A stretch of 48,466 bases of DNA from Klebsiella pneumoniae (GTDB taxonomy: Bacteria > Verrucomicrobiota > Verrucomicrobiia > Limisphaerales > SXTU01). Location of the stretch: the NCBI GenBank assembly GCA_943330855.2, contig CALQJI020000038.1:1-48466 (forward strand), read 5' to 3'. Positions 34,157-41,260 of this stretch are shown piece after piece. Under the pieces are notes generated by a model. That model was not told where the DNA came from, did no database searches, and saw nothing but the letters and a program-made list of their open reading frames with translations. Position 1 is the first letter of the stretch; the number at the start of each line of letters is the position of its first letter. The position numbers were made by a program, and so were the translations under genes.

Positions 34157-35587
34157 ATGAACCCCCCGCTCCCCCTCACCCGCCGCCACGCCCTCCAATC
34201 CCTCGCCTGCGGCTTCGGCTCGCTCGCCTTCGCCGGCATGACCGCCCAGCGCGCCAGCGCAGCCGCAAACCCCCTCGCCCCGCGCCTCCCGCACCACGAG
34301 CCGCGCGCCAAGAGCGTCATCTTCCTCTTCATGCAGGGCGGCGTCAGCCATGTGGACTCCTTCGACTACAAGCCCATCCTCACCGAGCGCGACGGCCAGC
34401 TCATGGCCTTCAACGACGCCCGCAAGATTGCCAACTCCGGCAAGCGCGAAGAGTCCTCCCAGCGCGTCATGAAGCCCCTCTGGAAGTTCAACCAGCACGG
34501 CCAGACCGGGCGCTGGGGCAGCGAACTCTTCCCCGAGATGGCCCGCCACACCGACGACCTCACCTTCATCCACTCGATGCACACCGAAGGCATCGCGCAC
34601 GGCCCCGCCACCCTCTTCCTCCACTGCGGCGCGACGCAATTCATCCGCCCCAGCATGGGTTCCTGGGTCAGCTACGGCTTGGGCACCGCCAACGACAACC
34701 TCCCCTCCTTCGTCAGCCTCAGCCCCAGCGCTGGCAACGGCGGCCCGCGCAACTACGGGAACGCCTTCCTCCCGCCCGTCTTCCAAGGCACCGGCATCGG
34801 CAAGGCCGGCACGCCCATCCTCGAGGCCACCATCCGCAACCTCACCAACCCCAAGCTCACCCCCGCCGAGCAGCGCCGCAGCTTTGACTTCCTTCAGGAA
34901 CTCAACGCCGAGCAGCTCAAGAAATCTCCAGGCGATGCCGAGTTGGAAGCCGTCCTCGCCAGCTACGAGCTCGCCTGGCGCATGCAGAACAACGCACCCG
35001 ACACCCTCGATCTCACCAAGGAGACCGACGCCACCAAGAAGCTTTACGGCATCGGCGAGGGCAAGACCGACAACTTCGGTCGCCAATGCCTCATGGCCCG
35101 CCGCCTCGTCGAGTCCGGTGTGCGCTACATCCAGGTCACCTACGGCGACAACACCGCCAACCCCGCTTGGGACCAGCACTCGAACATGCCCAAGCACAAG
35201 GACCACGCGATGGCCGTGGACAAACCCATCGCCGGCCTCCTGCAAGACCTGAAAGCCCGCGGCCTCCTCGAAGACACCATCGTCTGGTGGGGTGGCGAGT
35301 TTGGCCGCACGCCCTACGCGGAGAAGAATGGCACGGGCCGCGACCACAACGCTGGCGGCTTTACCGTTTGGCTGGCCGGCGGCGGCTTCAAGCCCGGCGT
35401 CAGCTACGGAGCCACCGATGAGTGGGGCCATCTCGCCGTCGAGAACAAGGTCCACATGCACGACCTGCACGCGACCATCCTCCACCAGCTCGGTCTGGAC
35501 CACGAGAAGCTCACCCACCGCTTCGACGGCCGCGACTACCGCCTCACCGACGTGCATGGCCATGTGGTGAAGGAAGTCTTGGCGTAG
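34157..35587 (+). CDS. DUF1501 family protein (sulfatase-like fold), Tat-type signal
   Basis: 476 aa. The N terminus TRRHALQSLACGFGSLAFAG has an RR pair (9-10) and a hydrophobic stretch, consistent with Tat export. DUF1501 marks are SVIFLFMQGGVSHVDSFDYKP, RFMDGGW-type blocks such as ESGVRYIQVTYGDN, DTIVWWGGEFGRTPY and GRDHNAGGF. The fold is alkaline phosphatase/sulfatase-like, but function is unproven. It starts 37 nt after the DUF1553 gene and belongs to the same unit, the usual PVC pairing. Confidence 0.93.
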   Translation: MNPPLPLTRRHALQSLACGFGSLAFAGMTAQRASAAANPLAPRLPHHEPRAKSVIFLFMQGGVSHVDSFDYKPILTERDGQLMAFNDARKIANSGKREESSQRVMKPLWKFNQHGQTGRWGSELFPEMARHTDDLTFIHSMHTEGIAHGPATLFLHCGATQFIRPSMGSWVSYGLGTANDNLPSFVSLSPSAGNGGPRNYGNAFLPPVFQGTGIGKAGTPILEATIRNLTNPKLTPAEQRRSFDFLQELNAEQLKKSPGDAELEAVLASYELAWRMQNNAPDTLDLTKETDATKKLYGIGEGKTDNFGRQCLMARRLVESGVRYIQVTYGDNTANPAWDQHSNMPKHKDHAMAVDKPIAGLLQDLKARGLLEDTIVWWGGEFGRTPYAEKNGTGRDHNAGGFTVWLAGGGFKPGVSYGATDEWGHLAVENKVHMHDLHATILHQLGLDHEKLTHRFDGRDYRLTDVHGHVVKEVLA

Positions 35588-35610
35588 GAACGGGAGGTTT
35601 TTGCTTCCCC

Positions 35611-35961
35611 CGCTGTTTTGAGCTCGAACTCCAAAATGGATTAGCCGCACAGAACGCAAAGAGCCGCCAAGAGAAAGCATTGCGGGGAATTGGTGAAAGG
35701 GTGGATTTGTTCCAAGCCTAAAGCGGAAAGCTCCTCTCCTTTTGCGCCTGCTTGCGTTCTTTGCGGCCAGCTTCGGAAATCAGGTTCAGCCCAAACTCCG
35801 AAGTTCAGCCGCGAAAGGGCGCAAAGAACACACAGGAGCCGAGCCGAAGATGGATACAGGTGAAAAAATTTCAGCCCGGTTCGTTTTCTTACCAGAAGCT
35901 TGGCTTTGCGCTCCTTGTGCCCTGTAGTGGCTAATCCATTTCGGAGTTCGGGTTCAAGCCA
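35611..35961. repeat. Nested inverted-repeat element, about 350 bp
   Basis: A unit whose consensus resembles AACTCCGAAATGGATTAGCC followed by GCAAAGAACGCAAAG occurs four times in alternating orientation: about 35611-35665 (+), 35739-35785 (-), 35797-35845 (+) and 35903-35961 (-). The outer copies are long inverted repeats of each other (ATGGATTAGCC against GGCTAATCCAT, with flanks also matching). No credible gene lies inside. It could be a MITE-like element or folded RNA. Confidence 0.75.
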
Positions 35962-35994
35962 ACTATCCCAATCGTCGGCATTGCCACCCATCCC

Positions 35995-36150
35995 AGCCAG
36001 CCCACCCGTCGCGCAAATCCACCCACCACTGACGCAAATGCCATGTCCAGCCACGCAAGTCCGTCATCCACCTACACAAGTCCGTCATCCACCCACGCAA
36101 ATCGGCTGTCAAGTGACAATAATGGCGCATCCACTCGCGAAAATCCACTG
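35995..36150. repeat. Degenerate 21-nt tandem repeat
   Basis: Units like ACGCAAGTCCGTCATCCACC recur with a 21-nt period and drift at both ends. Because 21 is a multiple of three, one minus-strand frame (35963-36262, 99 codons) reads as heptads rich in Trp (LRGWMTD, LCRWMTD, LRGWTWH). I do not call this a gene, since start, homology and codon pattern give no support. The rest of 35962-36451 contains the R5 repeats and nothing else I recognise. Confidence 0.7.
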
Positions 36151-36280
36151 TCCAGTGCCATTCTGGCGCATTTGAGCGAGTGGAGTCCTGCCGCTGGCCG
36201 GAGCTGCCACGGATACGCCGGCTCGACACCCCGCACCCACCCGTAGCTTCAGTAAAAGCCATGACCGAAGCGCAACCTGA

Positions 36281-36445
36281 AGGTTGCGACTACGGGAAGG
36301 AGGACTGCCTTTCTCCTCTGCGAGCGGGAGAGATATGGGGTGAGGGAGGACGGCCGCTGCGCTCTTTTGCATTCGGACCTCATAAGACTCCCACGTTTTC
36401 ACCCTCACCCCGGCCCTCTCCCTTCACGGGAGAGGGAGGGCGCGC
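36281..36445. repeat. Family R5 repeat pair
   Basis: A left part (TTTCTCCTCTGCGAGCGGGAG ... GGGGTGAGGGAGG) and a right part (TTCACCCTCACCCCGGCCC, then CTCTCCCTTCACGGGAGAG) form a large imperfect hairpin just downstream of the gatB stop. It shares GGCCGGGGTGAGGG with 15788-15835. Confidence 0.7.
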
Positions 36446-36451
36446 TCCAGC

Positions 36452-37969
36452 TCACGCCTTCAGCTTGCGCTCCAGCATTTCACCCACGAGCGCGGGGTTG
36501 GCTTTGCCTTTGGAGAGCTTCATGACCTGGCCTTTCAACGAGTTGATCGCGGCGAGCTTGCCGCCCCGGTAATCGGCCACGGCGGCGGGGTTCGCGGCGA
36601 TTGCGTCGTCGCAGAATTTCTCAAGGGCGCCGGTGTCGCTGACCTGCGCGAGGCCCTTGGCTTGCACGATGGCGGCGGGGGCTTGGCCGGTGGCGAACAT
36701 TTCCGCAAAGACGGTCTGTGCGGCGGAGTTGCTGAGGGTCTTGTTCTCGACGAGGGCGACCAATTCCAGCAACGCGGCGGGCTGGAACTTGAGGTTGGCG
36801 AGGGTCATCGGGTAGCCGCCAAGGTCAGGAGGCGGATGGGTGCCCATGTCGAACGCGTCCGCCTCCTCACCCTGGCGGCTACGGGCGTTTTCCTCGGCGA
36901 GCTTGGCTTGGAGGTTGTTGATGACCCAGTTGGCGATGGACTTGGGGTGCTTCGCCTGCTTGGCCACGTTCTCAAAGTAACTGCCAAGTTCCACATTGCC
37001 CCGGAAGACCTCGGCGTCGCCGGCGGGGAGCTGGTAGTCGCGCATGAGGCGCTGCTTGCGCACCAGCGGCAGCTCCACCACGCGCGTGCGGACGGCGGCG
37101 ATCCAGTCGTCGGATGGCTGCATGGGCATGAGGTCCGGCTCGGGGAAATAGCGGTAGTCGTGGGCGTGCTCCTTGGTGCGCATTTCCTCGGTGATGCCGG
37201 CGACGTCGTCCCAGCGGCGCGTGGATTGCACGAGCTTGCCGCCCTTGGAAACGACTTCGATCTGCCGGGCGATCTCATACTCCGCCGCGCGGCGCACGCC
37301 GGAGAAGCTGTTCATGTTCTTGATCTCGATCTTCGCGCCGAGGGCGGTGGTGCCCTTGGGGCGGACGCTGATGTTCACGTCGCAACGGACCATGCCCTTC
37401 TCCATGTCGCAGTCGGAGATGCCGCCTTGGTGGAGGATCTCGGTGAGGGTGTTCAGATACGCGTAGGCCATGTCCGCGCTCGTGAGGTCGGGCTCGGAGA
37501 CGATCTCCAGGAGCGGCACACCGGCGCGGTTGAAGTCCACGCCGGAGTGGCGGTCGAAGTGGGTCAGCTTGCCGACATCTTCTTCCAAGTGCGCGCGCGT
37601 GATGCGGACGCGGGCGAGGCCGTCGGTGGAACCGGGGCCGGAGAACTCGAAGTCCACGTGGCCGTTGGCCGTGCTGGGCTGGTCGTATTGGGTGAGCTGG
37701 TAGTTCTTCGAGGCGTCGGGGTAAAAGTAGTTCTTCCGGTCGAACTTCGCGTGGCGCGGGATGGTGCAGTTGAGCAGCAGGCCGGTGAGCACGGTGAGGC
37801 GGAGGGCTTCCTCGTTGGGGACGGGAAGCACGCCGGGCAGGCCGAGGCAGACGGGGCAGACGTTGGTGTTGGGTGGCGCGCCGAAGGAGTTGGCGCAGCC
37901 GCACCACATCTTGGACTTGGTCTTGAGCTGGACGTGCGTTTCAAGACCGATGACAGCTTCGTATTCCAT
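36452..37969 (-). CDS. gatB: Asp-tRNA(Asn)/Glu-tRNA(Gln) amidotransferase subunit B
   Basis: 505 aa, slightly longer than usual (about 475-490). The start YEAVIGLETHVQLKTKSKMWCG is classic GatB. The Cys cluster CGCANSF...VCPVCLGLPG is the zinc-type site, and YFYPDASKNYQLTQYDQP is invariant in the family. The C-terminal YqeY-like helical domain (about 355-500) contacts tRNA. With GatA and GatC, not in this window, it amidates mischarged Glu-tRNA(Gln) and/or Asp-tRNA(Asn). It stands alone, flanked by repeats on both sides. Confidence 0.97.
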   Translation of the reverse strand: MEYEAVIGLETHVQLKTKSKMWCGCANSFGAPPNTNVCPVCLGLPGVLPVPNEEALRLTVLTGLLLNCTIPRHAKFDRKNYFYPDASKNYQLTQYDQPSTANGHVDFEFSGPGSTDGLARVRITRAHLEEDVGKLTHFDRHSGVDFNRAGVPLLEIVSEPDLTSADMAYAYLNTLTEILHQGGISDCDMEKGMVRCDVNISVRPKGTTALGAKIEIKNMNSFSGVRRAAEYEIARQIEVVSKGGKLVQSTRRWDDVAGITEEMRTKEHAHDYRYFPEPDLMPMQPSDDWIAAVRTRVVELPLVRKQRLMRDYQLPAGDAEVFRGNVELGSYFENVAKQAKHPKSIANWVINNLQAKLAEENARSRQGEEADAFDMGTHPPPDLGGYPMTLANLKFQPAALLELVALVENKTLSNSAAQTVFAEMFATGQAPAAIVQAKGLAQVSDTGALEKFCDDAIAANPAAVADYRGGKLAAINSLKGQVMKLSKGKANPALVGEMLERKLKA

Positions 37970-38020
37970 AATTTACGAGGAAAGGCTAACCACGGATGCA
38001 CACAGCCGGAAGCATTCTTT

Positions 38021-38180
38021 AGCCACGGATGGAACACCGATGAAACACGGATGGGGACGAGTCGAACGCATCCTCGGAGTGAGGTGAACGCGGTCACCAT
38101 TGGGTGGGGACCAACACAGAAGCAGAGCGGCTAGATTTTCACCTGCTGTTCCGTGTTTCATCCGTGTTCCATCCGTGACT
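38021..38180. repeat. Family R3 palindrome with long loop
   Basis: Left arm starting AGCCACGGATGGAACACCGA (38021) and right arm ending at 38180 (CATCCGTGTTCCATCCGTG) pair over 30 nt with two mismatches, separated by about 100 nt. A partial extra copy, ACCACGGATG, sits at 37989. It fills the 311-bp gap between the gatB start and the pentapeptide gene end. I see no gene here. Confidence 0.8.
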
Positions 38181-38280
38181 CAACTGCATGGTCCCGGCTC
38201 GGCTGGACACGGATAGTTCCGACCCGTCGCGTTGATGGGGGTGGATGAACGCGCCGGATCGGAGAGCGGCGCTCCGCTTC

Positions 38281-41067
38281 CTAATTGTTCACCTTCAACA
38301 TCCCCGTCACCGCCGCGAGCGAGAGCGGCATCACGACCCAGCCGGCGATGCGCAGCACGAAGTTCGCGATGGCGGCCGGGCGGAGCATCAGCCGACGCTT
38401 GGTGAAGGGTAGCCGGACCGTCAGCGGCGTGGTGGCCGCGACCCATTGGTCCTCGAGCGGGAACTCGACGGGCAGGAAATAACACACGCTCAACGCCAGC
38501 GCATCGAACCGCGAGAGCTGCGTGGGCAGGAGCGCATCGGGTCCCAGCTTGTCTTTCCGCACCACCGCGCCGGGGAGCTGGAAGACGAGCGCGCCCAGCC
38601 AGATGATCAGGCCGGCGAAGACCAGCAGCCGATAGGGCCGCACGCCGTAGTTGCCCAGCGTCGCATAGGTCGCGCTAAACACCCACTCGCCGTAACTCCT
38701 TTCCGTCCAGCTCTGCAACCGCTCGCGCCGCTGCCGCTCCAGATAAACAACATCGGCCTCGTCGTCCCGGCCCGCTTGACGAAGCGTCTTTTCCAGCCGC
38801 ACGAGCGCCTGCCGGTCGGGGCGTGAGAAGCCCTGGAGCAGTGCGTCGACATTGCCATCGAACTGCTCATAAACCGCACCACGCAACTCGACCGGTCCGT
38901 CTGTCCACTGGTCGCGGCTGGTCAGCCGTAGCGTGCGGAACGCCGAGTCCGTGAGGTCGAGCAAGCCGTCGCAGCGCGTGCCGCTGAAGTCCGCACCCTG
39001 CGGGAACGCCCCGCGCGTGAGCGTCGCGCCCTTGCGGAAGCGCACGCCGTCGAACGCGATGGGCACATCCCACTTCGCCGAGTCGAACGCCGCCGTTTGG
39101 TGGAAGGTCACGCCGGCGATCTGCACGCGCTCGCCCACCTGCACGTTGCGGAAGTCCGCGCCAGCGTTGAACACGGCGGCCTGCACCTCACCCGTCTGGC
39201 CGGGCCGCCAGCTCAGGATCAGCCCGCGCTGGAACGTCGCGCCGCGAAAGATCGCGTCCCCGTCGAAGCGCGCCGCCGCGAGGTCGAGCTGGCCACCGAT
39301 GTGCGCCGCGATGAAGTCCGCTGTTTTCTTAAACCGCGTCGGCGCGTTGGTCCCGATCGGGCCGAACACCGCGTGCCGCTGCACACTCATCGTGTTGAAC
39401 TTCGCGTCGCCCTCGAAGACCACGCCATCGAACTGCACCGGCCCGACCGCCTCCGCCGCAGTGAAATCGAGCGCGCCCGCGAACCTCGCGCCGGTGAAGT
39501 TCAGTGTCTTGCCAGCCTTAATGGAAGTGAACCGCACGGGCCGCTCCTTGCTCAGAAACGCGGCCTCAATGAACGTGGCCGCCGAGTTGAACTGCGCCCG
39601 GACAAAGTTCGCGTCGCCGGAGAACTTCGCGGTGTCGAACGCCGTCTCGCCCCCGAACACGACCGCCGAGAAAGACACGTGGGAGTTCGTCGAGGCCGTG
39701 AACTTCGTCCCCTCGAAAAACGCGTCCGACGCGAACTGCGCGCCGGTGAAATCCGTCACGCCCTCAAAGGTCGCGCCCGGCGTCTTCACATCTCCTCCGC
39801 GCTCCGCGAAGGAAACGGTGCGATCAAACTTCGCATAGGTGAACATCGCTTCCGCCGCGAAGCCCGCGCCGTTGAACGCCGTCTCGCCCCCGAAGCGCGT
39901 GTTGCGGAAGTCCGCACTGCCGCCGAATTGTCCGCCCGAAAAATTCGCCCGGCCCGCGATCTCGCTGTCCTGAAAACTCGCCGCCGGTCCCTCCTCCGTG
40001 CCTTGAAAGTGAGCGTTCCCGAAGTCCGCCAGCGCACCGAACTTCGCCTGCGTGAAGAGCACGCCCCCCGTGAACTTCGCCTGCCCGAACTTGGCGTGGT
40101 CCTTGAACGCGCAGCCATCGAAGCTCACCAGCGTAGGCCGGAGGAACTGCGCCTGCGTGAAATCCGCCTCGCCGCCGAACTGCGCCCCCGCGAAATCCGC
40201 CGTGCCAACAAACCTCACAGCGGGCAAAGCCCCCGGCCCTTCACCCTCCGGCCCGAACGCCACGCCACCAAGAAACACCGCACTGCCGAACGTGCTTGCC
40301 CCGCGAAACTCCGCCCCGCGAAACGTCGCCGCGCGCTCGCAACGCACCTCTTTGAACACCGTCTGGCTGGCCGCCCCGCCGAAGCGCACGCGGTTGAAAT
40401 CCACCGCACCCGCGAACCGCGCGGCCTCGAACGTGACACTCCCGCTGAACGAGGCTGCAGGCTGGCCCGGCGCGGGACCGAAACCCACCGACTTCAGAAA
40501 TGTTGCTCGGTTGAACTTGGTTTCCTTGCCCAGAAACGCCGCGCCCTGCACGAGGAAGACATCCTGCGCCGTCGCGTCCGTGAAAATTGCAGGACCGGAA
40601 AAAGCAGTCCCGCGCAGCAGCACCGCACGCCGCGCCAGCGCCCCGGTGAAGTCGGCGGCCGCCGCAAACTGGCAGTCTGAGAAATCAAAGCCCTGCTCGA
40701 AAACAGCGAACGAGTAGTCGGCAGCATCCTTGAACACGCAGTCGTTCAGCCGAAAGCGGTTTGTCACCGCCGCATGGCGCAGGTCCAACGGGCCGGTGAA
40801 AACCGCGCGGCTCACGTTGACCGCCGCGCCCCGGCGCGCCGCCTCGGCGAGCCAGCTCGCGGGAAGAGTGCGTTCCGCCTCGGTCTGGCTGACGGTGAAC
40901 GCGATGCCCTCGCCCCCGAGTAGTTGGGTGCGACGGTTTCCAGCCGAGTCCGCAGCGCGACCGACCTCGACCGACAGGCCAGCCAGCGCGACCGCAAGCC
41001 AAAGGAATCGAGCACCGGCCAACGATGCCAGGAGGGCTGAGGATGCGTGTTGGCGCGGGTTGTTCAT
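38281..41067 (-). CDS. Giant pentapeptide-repeat protein with channel-like C terminus
   Basis: 928 aa from ATG 41067 (MNNPRQHASSALLASLAGA). It has an N-terminal signal/anchor helix (about 8-35). Residues of about 95-720 are near-continuous pentapeptide repeats (A(D/N)(F)xx type, for example ADFTGAQF, AMFTYAKF, AVDFNRVRF), predicted to form a right-handed beta-helix. A helical linker (about 745-800) leads to a membrane part. That part is a helix at about 811-831, a hydrophobic segment at about 854-870 (FDALALSVCYFLPVEFP) placed like a pore loop, and a helix at about 901-924. No potassium selectivity filter TxGYG is seen. It is divergent from the PPC gene. Confidence 0.82.
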   Translation of the reverse strand: MNNPRQHASSALLASLAGARFLWLAVALAGLSVEVGRAADSAGNRRTQLLGGEGIAFTVSQTEAERTLPASWLAEAARRGAAVNVSRAVFTGPLDLRHAAVTNRFRLNDCVFKDAADYSFAVFEQGFDFSDCQFAAAADFTGALARRAVLLRGTAFSGPAIFTDATAQDVFLVQGAAFLGKETKFNRATFLKSVGFGPAPGQPAASFSGSVTFEAARFAGAVDFNRVRFGGAASQTVFKEVRCERAATFRGAEFRGASTFGSAVFLGGVAFGPEGEGPGALPAVRFVGTADFAGAQFGGEADFTQAQFLRPTLVSFDGCAFKDHAKFGQAKFTGGVLFTQAKFGALADFGNAHFQGTEEGPAASFQDSEIAGRANFSGGQFGGSADFRNTRFGGETAFNGAGFAAEAMFTYAKFDRTVSFAERGGDVKTPGATFEGVTDFTGAQFASDAFFEGTKFTASTNSHVSFSAVVFGGETAFDTAKFSGDANFVRAQFNSAATFIEAAFLSKERPVRFTSIKAGKTLNFTGARFAGALDFTAAEAVGPVQFDGVVFEGDAKFNTMSVQRHAVFGPIGTNAPTRFKKTADFIAAHIGGQLDLAAARFDGDAIFRGATFQRGLILSWRPGQTGEVQAAVFNAGADFRNVQVGERVQIAGVTFHQTAAFDSAKWDVPIAFDGVRFRKGATLTRGAFPQGADFSGTRCDGLLDLTDSAFRTLRLTSRDQWTDGPVELRGAVYEQFDGNVDALLQGFSRPDRQALVRLEKTLRQAGRDDEADVVYLERQRRERLQSWTERSYGEWVFSATYATLGNYGVRPYRLLVFAGLIIWLGALVFQLPGAVVRKDKLGPDALLPTQLSRFDALALSVCYFLPVEFPLEDQWVAATTPLTVRLPFTKRRLMLRPAAIANFVLRIAGWVVMPLSLAAVTGMLKVNN

Positions 41068-41132
41068 TAGCAGGCCGCGAGGATTATGCACGGGCCTCCG
41101 AATTGGGCGAGTGGGAATCACGAGCAGCGGGC

Positions 41133-41199
41133 ATGAGGAGAGATGATGGAAGGTAGAGGACGAGGGAGCGCAGCCTCCCATCAATCTTCTCTCCTCCAT
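41133..41199. other. Imperfect hairpin in divergent intergenic region
   Basis: ATGAGGAGAGATGATGG and CCATCAATCTTCTCTCCTC form an imperfect inverted repeat between the divergent pentapeptide and PPC genes. It may be a dispersed repeat related to 18602-18652. Confidence 0.4.
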
Positions 41200-41260
41200 T
41201 AACCAATTTCTCCTTCAATTCCCCCGCGCCAGCCTCCGTCTGTGTTTCACTATAAATAAA

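Noticed and set aside
35963..36262. 99-residue Trp-rich protein as a real gene
   Set aside because: The frame is fully explained by a 21-nt tandem repeat; no ribosome binding site, homology or typical codon pattern supports it.
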